Shown one piece after another: positions 6,592 through 12,677 of a DNA stretch of 23,890 bases. This DNA is from Ruminococcus sp. (lineage in GTDB: Bacteria > Bacillota > Clostridia > Oscillospirales > Ruminococcaceae), in contig JAGCWY010000071.1 of the NCBI GenBank assembly GCA_017961625.1, positions 1 to 23,890 of the forward strand, in the 5' to 3' direction. How positions within the stretch are numbered: position 1 is the first letter of the stretch; every line of letters begins with the position of its first letter. The notes under the pieces are model-generated. The model was not told the origin of the DNA. It worked only from the letters and a program-made list of their open reading frames with translations, and ran no database searches. The position numbers and the translations under genes are program-made.

Positions 6592-6932
6592 GACGGAAGA
6601 AGAACACAAAGCGCAAGGGTGACAGGTACGAAGAACACTGCGCTATGAAACTGAGATTCAGGGGTTGTATTGTTGAACGAATTGGAGCAAGCGGAGATTT
6701 CGGGGCAGATCTGATAATTAAGACGTTTTTCTTCCGCAAGCTTGCGATTGTGCAGTGCAAGTACCTGTCAAAAGCAACAGCGAAAGTCGGAACAAAAGCA
6801 GTGCAAGAAGCTTATACAGCTCGGCAGTATTACGGAGCGCAGAAAGCTATTGTCTGCACAAACCGCACCTACACCAAAAACGCAAGAGAACTTGCGAGGG
6901 CTTGCGGTGTGGAACTTTATGAGAACTTCTGA
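6588..6932 (+). CDS. Mrr-like restriction endonuclease-fold protein
   Basis: The 114-residue protein shows the core of the Mrr_cat/PD-(D/E)XK fold. An N-terminal KGDRYEEHCAMKLRFRG helix is followed by GDFGADLI (36-43) with the presumed metal-binding Asp 41, then AIVQCKYLSK with the QxK pair (56 and 58). AVQEAYTARQYYGAQKAIVC (71-90) and the ELARACGVEL end complete the domain. There is no separate DNA-recognition domain, so it is a minimal catalytic unit. Related phage proteins are thought to be Holliday-junction or branched-DNA nucleases as often as restriction enzymes. It overlaps the preceding gene by ATGA. An ordinary phage recombination nuclease is the most cautious reading. Confidence 0.85.
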   Translation: MRRKKNTKRKGDRYEEHCAMKLRFRGCIVERIGASGDFGADLIIKTFFFRKLAIVQCKYLSKATAKVGTKAVQEAYTARQYYGAQKAIVCTNRTYTKNARELARACGVELYENF

Positions 6933-6945
6933 AAGGAGATAAGCA

Positions 6946-7245
6946 ATGGGAACTATGCCAAAAGAGTATATGCAGGCGTGGAGAGATAAACACAGAGAAC
7001 ACGTTCGGAAGTACAACCGAGAAGCGTATCATAAGCCGATATGCGATATGAATTGCTTTGACTGTAAGTTCCCAGATTGTAGGAATAATAGAGCGCCCAC
7101 GAAAGCAGAACGTCAGATGCTCGATGAAGCGGTCGGAGTTAACACGCCTGCATTTCAGGAACAGAAAAAAGCGAGAGAGAAGCGCATGAAAAGTGCGTAT
7201 AATCGGCAGAGATATTTGATGCGTAAGGAGCTGAAAGCGAAATGA
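6946..7245 (+). CDS. Basic protein with Cys4 cluster, unknown function
   Basis: The 99-residue protein is strongly basic at both ends. A central cluster CDMNCFDCKFPDC (cysteines 33, 37, 40 and 45) could bind zinc. The end (KAREKRMKSAYNRQRYLM) is a basic helix, so nucleic-acid binding is plausible. AAGGAGAT precedes the ATG, 14 bases after the nuclease stop. The next gene overlaps it by ATGA. The layout looks like phage proteins with a short cysteine-rich finger, but I cannot name the family. Confidence 0.75.
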   Translation: MGTMPKEYMQAWRDKHREHVRKYNREAYHKPICDMNCFDCKFPDCRNNRAPTKAERQMLDEAVGVNTPAFQEQKKAREKRMKSAYNRQRYLMRKELKAK

Positions 7246-7604
7246 AGTCAAGAGGGTTTAAAGAGCTGCAAAGAGCAGTTCAGAAGGAGAATGAGATCAA
7301 AAATGCCGAGTATCAATTTCAGCTATACGATCTATGCGTGGACGATATGTTCAAAGCAGCTGCGGCTTGCATGGTCGCTACACTGCACCGGAGAGAGTTA
7401 AGCAAGCAATATATCCAGAGATTTTTCAAAGATTTCTGTTATATCCTCTCATTCCCTGAGACATTCGGAATGAGTAAAGGTTCAGATGAAATGATAGCTG
7501 AATACTCAAAGTTGTATGATCTTGATTTTGACAAGATTCATGTATGCAGAGAAAGCTTAGAAGAATACAAGAAGCGCTATAAAATAGGAGATGAATACAA
7601 ATGA
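7242..7604 (+). CDS. Hypothetical phage protein
   Basis: The 120-residue soluble protein is predicted helical, rich in aromatic and acidic residues, with a KAAAACMVATLHRRELSK segment in the middle and a YKKRYKIGDEYK tail. It overlaps both neighbours by four bases (ATGA at 7242 and at 7601), so it is translated together with the MazG-like gene. I see no catalytic or metal-binding signature and do not recognise the family. Confidence 0.75.
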   Translation: MKSRGFKELQRAVQKENEIKNAEYQFQLYDLCVDDMFKAAAACMVATLHRRELSKQYIQRFFKDFCYILSFPETFGMSKGSDEMIAEYSKLYDLDFDKIHVCRESLEEYKKRYKIGDEYK

Positions 7605-7957
7605 TTGATGATGTTAAAATCCCGGCTGATGATGCATTGGAGCAGGCTTTTAGACAGGGATTCGAGAAAGGTAAAACTGAGGACAAGCGAATAATTGATA
7701 TAGTATATCATTATGGTTTTATATCACAGTGCGATATCATGATTGAAGAGTGTGCAGAACTAACACAAGCTATATGTAAAATGCGCCGTTGCTACAGTCC
7801 CGAGATTAATGAAAATCTACTCGAAGAGATCGCAGATGTGTTTATTATGGTAAGACAGCTGAGAGTGGTATTCGGCATGAATAACATTGATAAGATCGTG
7901 GAGCAGAAACTTGACAGGCAGATGCAGAGAATTGCAGAGGAGCGTGAACAGAAATGA
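7601..7957 (+). CDS. MazG-like nucleotide pyrophosphohydrolase
   Basis: The 118-residue protein matches the all-alpha NTP pyrophosphohydrolase (MazG/dUTPase-2-like) pattern. MIEECAELTQAICK gives E50xxE53 and NLLEEIADVFIMVRQL gives E76xxD79, the two Mg-binding pairs. A 45-residue variable N-terminus precedes them. Such enzymes hydrolyse (d)NTPs to (d)NMP and pyrophosphate. In phages they are proposed to adjust nucleotide pools or lower the ppGpp response during infection. It sits between two four-base overlaps in the accessory gene run. The substrate cannot be told from sequence. Confidence 0.9.
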   Translation: MIDDVKIPADDALEQAFRQGFEKGKTEDKRIIDIVYHYGFISQCDIMIEECAELTQAICKMRRCYSPEINENLLEEIADVFIMVRQLRVVFGMNNIDKIVEQKLDRQMQRIAEEREQK

Positions 7958-8193
7958 CAATTGGTGAAAAGGTAAATCATCCTTCCCATTATCAAGGGAA
8001 ACATGAATGTATAGAAGTTATGAGAGCTATGTTCGGTGATGAAGCTGTAAAGGGATTCTGTAAGTGTAACGCTTATAAATACAGATTCAGAGCAGGCTTG
8101 AAAGACGAAAGCAAGTACGAAGAGGATATCAAAAAAGCAGAGTGGTATGAGGATTATCTTATCATTATGGAACAGGCAGAAAAGGAGGATTAA
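7954..8193 (+). CDS. DUF3310 family phage protein
   Basis: The 79-residue protein matches the short phage-wide DUF3310 family: KVNHPSHYQGKHECIEVM at the start, a middle segment FCKCNAYKYRFRAGLKD, and EDIKKAEWYEDYL near the end. The family is widespread in tailed phages and sometimes fused to nucleotide-metabolism domains, so a nucleotide or DNA-related role is suspected but unproven. It overlaps the MazG-like gene by ATGA, which supports that link. Family assignment is firm; function is not. Confidence 0.92.
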   Translation: MTIGEKVNHPSHYQGKHECIEVMRAMFGDEAVKGFCKCNAYKYRFRAGLKDESKYEEDIKKAEWYEDYLIIMEQAEKED

Positions 8194-8195
8194 AA

Positions 8196-8492
8196 ATGGC
8201 TGAATATATAAGACGGGATATTGTCTTGGACATTATCAATACTATGAACGATACAGGCGGTTTTGCTGGATATGCTGATTATAGTACGTTATTTGACGAA
8301 ATAGATACAATGCCAGCCTCAGACGTACAGCCTGTGGTACGCTGTAAAGACTGTAAACATCGGAAAGAACATCATTATGAAGAAGATGGCGAAAAGCCAT
8401 ATATCAAGTATGAGTGTAAATTCACAAAATACTCAATGAGTGATGACGGTTTCTGCTCTTTCGGTGCAAGAATGGACGGTGATGCGGAATGA
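8196..8492 (+). CDS. Zinc-ribbon-type accessory phage protein
   Basis: The 98-residue protein has an N-terminal helical part (MAEYIRRDIVLDIINTM), a hinge (MPASDVQPVVRC) and a four-cysteine part: C50 and C53 in RCKDCKH, C74, and C87 in the DDGFCSFG end. This architecture is very common among small early genes of Clostridia phages and is presumed to bind zinc. No activity is known to me. AAAGGAGG precedes the ATG by about 7 bases. Its end overlaps the Lar-like gene by four bases. Confidence 0.8.
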   Translation: MAEYIRRDIVLDIINTMNDTGGFAGYADYSTLFDEIDTMPASDVQPVVRCKDCKHRKEHHYEEDGEKPYIKYECKFTKYSMSDDGFCSFGARMDGDAE

Positions 8493-8671
8493 CAGAACTT
8501 AAACCATGCCCGTTTTGCGGTAGTGTTGATGTTAAGGTGCATATTCCATATTTCACGGATGATTGTTATATGGTACAATGCTATGGTTGCAATTGCAACA
8601 CGGCAATATATATGACAGCTAATCAAGCTGTTGAAGCATGGAACAGGAGGGATGAAAATGTGGCTGATTGA
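8489..8671 (+). CDS. Lar-like restriction alleviation protein
   Basis: The 60-residue protein fits the Lar family pattern: LKPCPFCGS at the N-terminus (C7, C10), a second knuckle CYGC (31-34) and the terminal AVEAWNRRD. Rac-prophage Lar reduces type I restriction, in part by enhancing modification by the host enzyme. Phage Lar-like zinc proteins are therefore usually annotated as antirestriction, though few were tested. It lies in a run of accessory genes with ATGA overlap upstream, and its 3' end overlaps the next gene by 14 bases. Confidence 0.88.
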   Translation: MTELKPCPFCGSVDVKVHIPYFTDDCYMVQCYGCNCNTAIYMTANQAVEAWNRRDENVAD

Positions 8672-8852
8672 AGTTATCGTTATGTTATTCGTGTTTTTTA
8701 TAGGCGCAGCTTTTGGTATTATTACAGAGGATAGAACACTGAAAAAATGGTTTAATGAACGGCTTAACGAGTTTTACAGTCAGAAAGATAAAGAAATAGA
8801 AATGCTTAAATCAATGCTTGAAAAAGATAAGGAGGAACGAAATGACAATTGA
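8658..8852 (+). CDS. Small single-pass membrane protein with cytoplasmic coiled coil
   Basis: The start is chosen at ATG 8658, 6 bases after AGGAGGG (8645-8651); ATG 8652 would touch that site. The 64-residue product has one hydrophobic segment (LIEVIVMLFVFFIGAAFGII, about 3-22) followed by a charged helix with a heptad-like end (KEIEMLKSMLEKDKEER). It resembles small membrane-tethered coiled-coil proteins or spanin-like parts, but it is far from any lysis gene and lacks a lipobox. Function unknown. Confidence 0.75.
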   Translation: MWLIEVIVMLFVFFIGAAFGIITEDRTLKKWFNERLNEFYSQKDKEIEMLKSMLEKDKEERNDN

Positions 8853-9081
8853 TGAAGCTATAAAACACGCTGAGGAAGTGGTGACAGAAAAAGAAGATAA
8901 TGCCAGATGGGAATTAACTTCAACTTGGCAAGACGAGTGCAAACAGTGTGCCGAAGAACACAGACAGCTTGCAGAGTGGTTGAGGGAGCTGAAAGCGTTA
9001 AGGAGCACGTTAGAGCTATGTAAGAAATGTCAATATGTAAGCGAATGTCCTATAAATTATCCGTGGTTAAAGGAGGACTGA
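8842..9081 (+). CDS. Small helical phage protein with C-terminal cysteine motif
   Basis: The start at ATG 8842 lies 6 bases after GGAGG (8831-8835), within the end of the preceding gene. The 79-residue product begins TIDEAIKHAEEVV, a segment I recognise from many small phage proteins. It continues as an amphipathic helix (EEHRQLAEWLRELKAL) and ends with cysteines in LCKKCQYVSECPI, a possible metal site. Role unknown. Confidence 0.75.
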   Translation: MTIDEAIKHAEEVVTEKEDNARWELTSTWQDECKQCAEEHRQLAEWLRELKALRSTLELCKKCQYVSECPINYPWLKED

Positions 9082-9083
9082 AA

Positions 9084-9596
9084 ATGGCTGATGAATTTAT
9101 AAGGCTTGATACTACAATCATGGGAATAGACGGTCTTATTAACGAAGCTCCAACAGGATCACAGGCAAGGGCGCTGTTCTGTGCTAAGGACATGATATAT
9201 GATCAGCAGCGGTATGTCTCAGAAATGAAGCCTGTGAAGCGTGGTACATGGCGCAAAGATGAACAGGGCTATGATGTTTATGTGGAATGCAGTGAATGTG
9301 GGCTTAATCTCAGTACAAGCAATTATATTGAGAATGAATGGCGAGACATTTTAAAATATTGCCCTTGCTGCGGAGCAGATATGCGAGATGTTCCCGACAC
9401 AGATGTCGGAGAGATAGCAAATGTTGTGGAGTTCAAGAAAAGACTAACTGACCGGAAAACAGCCGAAGCTCTCCGCAGTAATGCGGAGGGACTGCTCTCA
9501 AAGGGTATGCAAGTTGACATTGCTGATCTGCGGTACATCAAGCTTGCGGAATACGAGAACAAGGAGGAGAATAATGTCGAGACTACAGGAAGTTGA
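9084..9596 (+). CDS. Zinc-ribbon protein of the accessory cassette
   Basis: The 170-residue product starts at ATG 9084, 7 bases after AGGAGG (9071-9076); the frame is open further upstream but with no better start. The N-terminus MADEFIRLDTTIMGIDGLI resembles that of the protein at 8196. A zinc ribbon follows (CSEC at 69-72 and CPCC at 93-96 in YCPCCGADM), then a charged helical C-terminus. The ribbon alone is typical of small phage proteins of unknown function; the C-terminal extension of about 70 residues is less usual. No enzyme motif seen. Confidence 0.78.
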   Translation: MADEFIRLDTTIMGIDGLINEAPTGSQARALFCAKDMIYDQQRYVSEMKPVKRGTWRKDEQGYDVYVECSECGLNLSTSNYIENEWRDILKYCPCCGADMRDVPDTDVGEIANVVEFKKRLTDRKTAEALRSNAEGLLSKGMQVDIADLRYIKLAEYENKEENNVETTGS

Positions 9597-9780
9597 ACGA
9601 TTACTCGGAAACAATTTGAAATTAATCGAAGAATACAGCAAGCGTATTGCAGAGCTTGCGAACAGCGTTAGTGCTCTCGCCTACGAAAAAGGCTATGAGC
9701 AAGGCCGAAAAAACTCACAGGATGAAGTCGACAGGCTGCGCGAATATATCGCGCGTCAGAGCGAGGAGGAATACGAATGA
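9574..9780 (+). CDS. Small coiled-coil protein
   Basis: The ATG at 9574 follows AAGGAGGAGA (9561-9570) by 3 to 5 bases and lies inside the end of the preceding gene. The 68-residue product is one long charged helix with heptad-like leucines (SRLQEVERLLGNNLKLIEEY) and a glycine-containing break (EKGYEQGRKN). It ends in a Glu-rich tail. It overlaps the next gene by ATGA. Likely a coiled-coil adaptor or dimer; function unknown. Confidence 0.7.
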   Translation: MSRLQEVERLLGNNLKLIEEYSKRIAELANSVSALAYEKGYEQGRKNSQDEVDRLREYIARQSEEEYE

Positions 9781-9953
9781 GTGATACAGATATGCTGCAT
9801 CTTTCTGCAATGGAAGTTGAAAATATGAAATTATGGAATTTACTTAAGGAGACACAACCGATTCTCAGAGCTGCGTTCTTCGCAAACTACAAAGACCAGG
9901 ACAAGGCTGACGAGCTGATTGATAAGATTTCAAAAGTCATAGGTAAAGAGTAG
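9777..9953 (+). CDS. Small hypothetical protein (58 residues)
   Basis: This short gene starts at the ATGA overlap with the preceding gene (GAGGAGG lies 4 to 10 bases upstream) and ends at TAG 9951-9953. The translation runs MSDTDMLHLSAMEVENMKLW and is helical and soluble, finishing DKISKVIGKE. Coupled start, good ribosome site and tight spacing to the next gene (10 bases) make it a likely real gene despite its size. No recognisable family. Confidence 0.65.
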   Translation: MSDTDMLHLSAMEVENMKLWNLLKETQPILRAAFFANYKDQDKADELIDKISKVIGKE

Positions 9954-9963
9954 GAGGATACAG

Positions 9964-10212
9964 ATGAAAATTAATGATAGAGAGTATAGTGAAACAGAAA
10001 CATTAGCATACATCAAGGAACTGACTGAGACAATCGAGCAGCTTAAGGATATTATAAAAACAGCTATGGAAGATATCGAAGATGCAGAAGATTGTGATTG
10101 TTGCTTATACAATGATCCTTCGACACTTTGTCCCGGAATAGGCGATAGTTGTGGTTTTTTATGGAAGCACGCAGCTGATGCGATAAAGCTAATAGGAGGG
10201 GATGTAAAATGA
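9964..10212 (+). CDS. Small coiled-coil/cysteine-rich phage protein, paralogue-like to the gene at 3301
   Basis: The 82-residue product begins MKINDREYSETETLAYIKEL, has a helix, then a cysteine-rich part with C44, C46, C47, C56 and C63 (DCDCCLYN and LCPGIGDSC), and closes HAADAIKLIGGDVK. Beginning and end parallel the product of 3301-3540; the cysteine cluster has been added between them. AGGAGG (9952-9957) precedes the ATG by 6 bases. Function unknown; a metal site is possible. Confidence 0.75.
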   Translation: MKINDREYSETETLAYIKELTETIEQLKDIIKTAMEDIEDAEDCDCCLYNDPSTLCPGIGDSCGFLWKHAADAIKLIGGDVK

Positions 10213-10313
10213 TTATTAGAATAATAGTCGGTGGCTGCTGCGGTATGGCCTGTTACTGGCTGGGGTTTGTAACTGCAATATTTTTTAAAGGGAGTGATGA
10301 TGAAGATGATTGA
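10209..10313 (+). CDS. Very small membrane protein (34 residues)
   Basis: ATG 10209 overlaps the preceding stop (ATGA) and follows AGGAGGGG. The 34-residue product has one hydrophobic span, IIVGGCCGMACYWLGFVTAI, with cysteines and glycines that could form a helix-packing face. It ends in an acidic tail GSDDEDD. The next gene starts inside it. Coupled start and good ribosome site support translation. Role unknown; small membrane peptides of this kind occur in phage early operons. Confidence 0.5.
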   Translation: MIIRIIVGGCCGMACYWLGFVTAIFFKGSDDEDD

Positions 10314-10509
10314 AATAAACTGGAACAAATATCGTCAGGCTCTGGGAGTCAACAGCACCTGCGCTATCAGGAACTGCTTAAGCGGTACATACATTCACAG
10401 GAATCTGAGTTCGGTCAAACTCTTCCCGAACCGCAAAGATGCTCAGAATTTTATAAGCAAAAATGGCTTGAATCCGAAGATATATAAGATCATTGCAGTG
10501 AGTGATTAG
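10300..10509 (+). CDS. Small hypothetical protein, last gene of the early block
   Basis: The product of about 69 residues (from ATG 10300; GTG 10294, ATG 10297 and ATG 10306 are alternatives) contains EINWNKYRQALGVNS and ends NPKIYKIIAVSD. AAAGGGAG (10287-10294) is the ribosome site. It is soluble and basic. It overlaps the 3' end of the 34-residue membrane gene and is followed by the 387-base non-coding junction, so it closes the early operon. No family recognised. Confidence 0.65.
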   Translation: MKMIEINWNKYRQALGVNSTCAIRNCLSGTYIHRNLSSVKLFPNRKDAQNFISKNGLNPKIYKIIAVSD

Positions 10510-10511
10510 TT

Positions 10512-10555
10512 TTCAACAGGTTTTTTACGCATATGCAACAATTCAACAGTTGCAT
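10512..10555. promoter_or_regulatory. Direct repeat and inverted repeat upstream of the late promoter
   Basis: TTCAACAG occurs at 10512-10519 and again at 10542-10549, exactly 30 bases apart (about three helix turns). The second copy lies within an inverted repeat, ATGCAAC (10533-10539) with GTTGCAT (10549-10555). The set ends 17 bases before the -35 box at 10573, the position expected for an activator or repressor site. The inverted repeat lacks a T-run, so a terminator for the early operon is less likely. Confidence 0.4.
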
Positions 10556-10572
10556 TTCGTGTATATTACTAA

Positions 10573-10600
10573 TTGTATTTTACAGGCACAATGCTATAAT
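10573..10600 (+). promoter_or_regulatory. Extended -10 promoter, probable late promoter
   Basis: TTGTAT (10573-10578) as a -35 is separated by 16 bases from a perfect TATAAT (10595-10600), preceded by the extended -10 dinucleotide TG (10592-10593). Transcription would start near 10607. It reads into the structured region and the terminase and head genes. It is the best promoter match I see in the window. A weak -35 with possible upstream sites suggests regulated use. Confidence 0.65.
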
Positions 10601-10679
10601 ATAAGTAGGACGTAAATATGCATATATTGCGTTGTCTCCTTTCTTTTTTATTCTACACATTCTATCTTGTTTGAATTAT

Positions 10680-10792
10680 GGGAGAGACGGCATACTCTCC
10701 CACCTTATGCCGGAAGCGAGGTAACTACTCACCAACGGCCCCACTGAAGCGACAGTGATACGTCACTTGGCTTGTGTCCGTATCACTATCGC
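10680..10792 (+). ncRNA. Candidate structured RNA or leader: H-type pseudoknot followed by a 14-bp hairpin
   Basis: GGGAGAG (10680-10686) pairs with CTCTCCC (10695-10701). Within its 8-base loop, CGGCATA (10688-10694) pairs perfectly with TATGCCG (10706-10712). The connecting loops of 1, 0 and 4 bases fit a classic H-type pseudoknot. Further on, GCGACAGTGATACG (10749-10762) pairs with CGTATCACTATCGC (10779-10792) at 13 of 14 positions, closing a 16-base loop. CACTG/CAGTG (10742-10757) is a competing small hairpin. No coding frame explains these. The place, between a promoter and terS, suits a late leader or antitermination RNA, a phage small RNA, or a cos/packaging site. I cannot assign it to a known RNA family. 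Confidence 0.55.
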
Positions 10793-10836
10793 ATCATAAT
10801 TAAAAAGAATATGTACCTCCTGTATTAAACGCAGAT

Positions 10837-10872
10837 CCCGTCGCAGTATTACTCCTTCTGCGGCGGGATTTT
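10837..10872 (+). terminator. Terminator-like hairpin just before terS (possible attenuator)
   Basis: CCCGTCGCAG (10837-10846) pairs with CTGCGGCGGG (10858-10867) over 10 bp with one G-T pair and an 11-base loop, followed by ATTTTG. The stem is GC-rich, but the T-run is only four long, so it may be a weak terminator or attenuator. It lies 30 bases before the terS start. The upstream ACCTCCT (10815-10821) and the loop CTCCTT are anti-Shine-Dalgarno-like and could affect terS translation. Confidence 0.5.
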
Positions 10873-10896
10873 GCATTATAGAAAGGCGGTGTTACC

Positions 10897-11280
10897 GTGA
10901 ACGCAAGACAGAAGAAATTCGCTGAGCTTTATGCAGCAAGCGGTAATACCGTTCAGAGTGCAATAGGAGCAGGTTACAGCGTTAATTATGCGAATACTAA
11001 TGCTTGCAGATTGTTAGAGAATGATAGAGTTAAGCAGTATATCCGTGAGCTCACCGAGAAAGCTCAGGATGAGCGTATCATGACAGCTCGTGAGCGTCAG
11101 GCTGTACTGTCAGACATTGCTCGCAGCGGTGATGATCAAGACAGGATCAGAGCTATTGACACGCTCAACAAAATGACAGGCGAATATGTAACAAAGATCG
11201 AAGGAAACATTTCTGCAGAGATCAACAATCCTTTTAAAGATCTGACTACTGAGGAGCTGAGGAAACTTGCAGAAGACTGA
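10897..11280 (+). CDS. terS: Terminase small subunit
   Basis: The 127-residue protein carries the Terminase_2 (P27/SPP1 gp1-like) N-terminus: RQKKFAELYAASGNTVQSAI, GAGYSVNYANTNACRLLEN and VKQYIRELTEKA, a helix-turn-helix that binds the packaging site. The end is acidic (DLTTEELRKLAED). It selects phage DNA and regulates the large subunit. The start is GTG 10897, 7 bases after AAGGCGG. Its last bases overlap the large-subunit start. It is the first late gene, behind the promoter and structured region. The length is normal for the family. Confidence 0.93.
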   Translation: MNARQKKFAELYAASGNTVQSAIGAGYSVNYANTNACRLLENDRVKQYIRELTEKAQDERIMTARERQAVLSDIARSGDDQDRIRAIDTLNKMTGEYVTKIEGNISAEINNPFKDLTTEELRKLAED

Positions 11281-12673
11281 CAAGTTAGTAAAACTCGGAG
11301 CGAGAATAGAACTCGCACGAAGAAGCTTCTTTGATTACTGCAGATTGAAAGCTCCTGACTTCTATAAGCCTGAAAGAAAATTCCTTGTTGACCTCTGCAA
11401 TGAGTTTCAGAACTTCCTTGACAGCGAAGAGAAAGCATTGATCATTAATCTTCCTCCTCGACACGGAAAGTCCCGAACGGCCTGCTGCTTTGCTGAGTGG
11501 TATCTTGGACAGGATATCAACCGCAAAATCATGATTGGCTCATACAACGAGACACTGTCAACGATGTTCTCAAAGAATGTAAGAAACACGATATCAGAGG
11601 TCAAGGCTGACAAATACAAAGCTGTATTTTCTGACGTGTTTCCGAATGTTCGCATCAAGCTCGGTGACGGAGCTATGAATCTTTGGAGCTTAGAGGGCGG
11701 ATATAACAATTATCTCGCCACTTCTCCGACAGGTACAGCAACAGGCTTCGGCTGCACTCTGATGATCATTGACGACCTTATCAAAAACGCTGATGAAGCG
11801 AACAATGAGAACACTAAGCAGAAGCACTGGGAATGGTTCACGAACACGATGCTGAGCCGTCGTGAAGAGGGTGCGAAAGTCATTATTATTATGACACGCT
11901 GGGCTTCTGATGATCTGGCTGGCAAGTATCTGGACTTCTGTCAGAATGAAGGCATAGCATACAGGCACATTTGTATGAAAGCCTACAACAAAGAAACAGA
12001 TACAATGCTTTGCCCTGAGATCCTGAGCCTTGAAAGCTATCAAGCGACTATCAAGGCAATGGGAGCCGACATTGCAAGTGCGAACTATCAGCAGGAGCCG
12101 ATTGACATTAAAGGCAAGCTGTATACTTCCTTCAAGACTTATACAGACCTTCCTCCACACTTTGAAGGTGTATTCAGCTATACCGATACAGCTGACGAAG
12201 GCGACGACTGGCTCTGTTCAATCATCTGGGGAGTGTACCAGAAGGAAGCATATATCCTTGACGTGTATTTCTCCAAGGAGCCTATGGAGATCACAGAGCC
12301 TGAGACAGCTCGCCGACACAAAGAACATGAAGTAAACAATGCTCGTGTTGAATCGAATAACGGTGGTCGAGGATTTTCCCGAAACGTTGAACGAATCTCG
12401 AAGGAACAGCTGCATAATTATCGGACAATCTGGACGTGGTTCCATCAGTCCGCTAACAAGAAAGCAAGGATCCTCACGCACTCGACCTGGGTAATGCAGC
12501 ATATATATTATCCTGTGAACTGGCGTGACCGCTTCCCTGAATACTATGAAGCTATGAACAGATACCAGCGTGAAGGAAAGAATGCACACGATGATGCTCC
12601 CGATGCTACAACAGGCGTCGCAGAAACCACACTTGCAACAACCAAGGTTGGCACATCAAAACTGAGAGGATGA
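11267..12673 (+). CDS. terL: Terminase large subunit (packaging ATPase/nuclease)
   Basis: The 468-residue packaging motor subunit has all parts. Walker A is PPRHGKS (63-69), Walker B is LMIIDD (165-170), and the coupling motif region is MTRWASDD (209-216). The RNase H-like nuclease domain starts at FSYTDTADEGDD (Asp 307), with VESNNGGRG (361-369) and HDDAPDA (441-447) supplying the other acidic residues. It starts at TTG 11267, inside terS, with GAGGAG and GAGGAAAC upstream; no other in-frame start is closer to the conserved region. It pumps DNA through the portal and cuts concatemers. Confidence 0.95.
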   Translation: MQKTDKLVKLGARIELARRSFFDYCRLKAPDFYKPERKFLVDLCNEFQNFLDSEEKALIINLPPRHGKSRTACCFAEWYLGQDINRKIMIGSYNETLSTMFSKNVRNTISEVKADKYKAVFSDVFPNVRIKLGDGAMNLWSLEGGYNNYLATSPTGTATGFGCTLMIIDDLIKNADEANNENTKQKHWEWFTNTMLSRREEGAKVIIIMTRWASDDLAGKYLDFCQNEGIAYRHICMKAYNKETDTMLCPEILSLESYQATIKAMGADIASANYQQEPIDIKGKLYTSFKTYTDLPPHFEGVFSYTDTADEGDDWLCSIIWGVYQKEAYILDVYFSKEPMEITEPETARRHKEHEVNNARVESNNGGRGFSRNVERISKEQLHNYRTIWTWFHQSANKKARILTHSTWVMQHIYYPVNWRDRFPEYYEAMNRYQREGKNAHDDAPDATTGVAETTLATTKVGTSKLRG

Positions 12674-12677
12674 TAAA

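Noticed and set aside
10618..10674. 18-residue hydrophobic leader peptide (MHILRCLLSFLFYTFYLV) after the late promoter
   Set aside because: Its ATG would follow the predicted transcript start by only about 11 bases with a weak AGGA site, and hydrophobic frames arise easily in this T-rich stretch; possible but unsupported.
10680..10712. Pistol-type self-cleaving ribozyme
   Set aside because: The loop-to-downstream pseudoknot resembles its layout, but the conserved linker and the third stem with its terminal purine-rich strand are absent.
10510..10896. tRNA gene in the non-coding junction
   Set aside because: No T-loop consensus, no acceptor stem with the proper cloverleaf spacing and no anticodon arm could be placed.
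11690..12160. 156-codon minus-strand frame inside terL
   Set aside because: Shadow of the terminase ATPase region; every conserved terL motif is intact on the plus strand.
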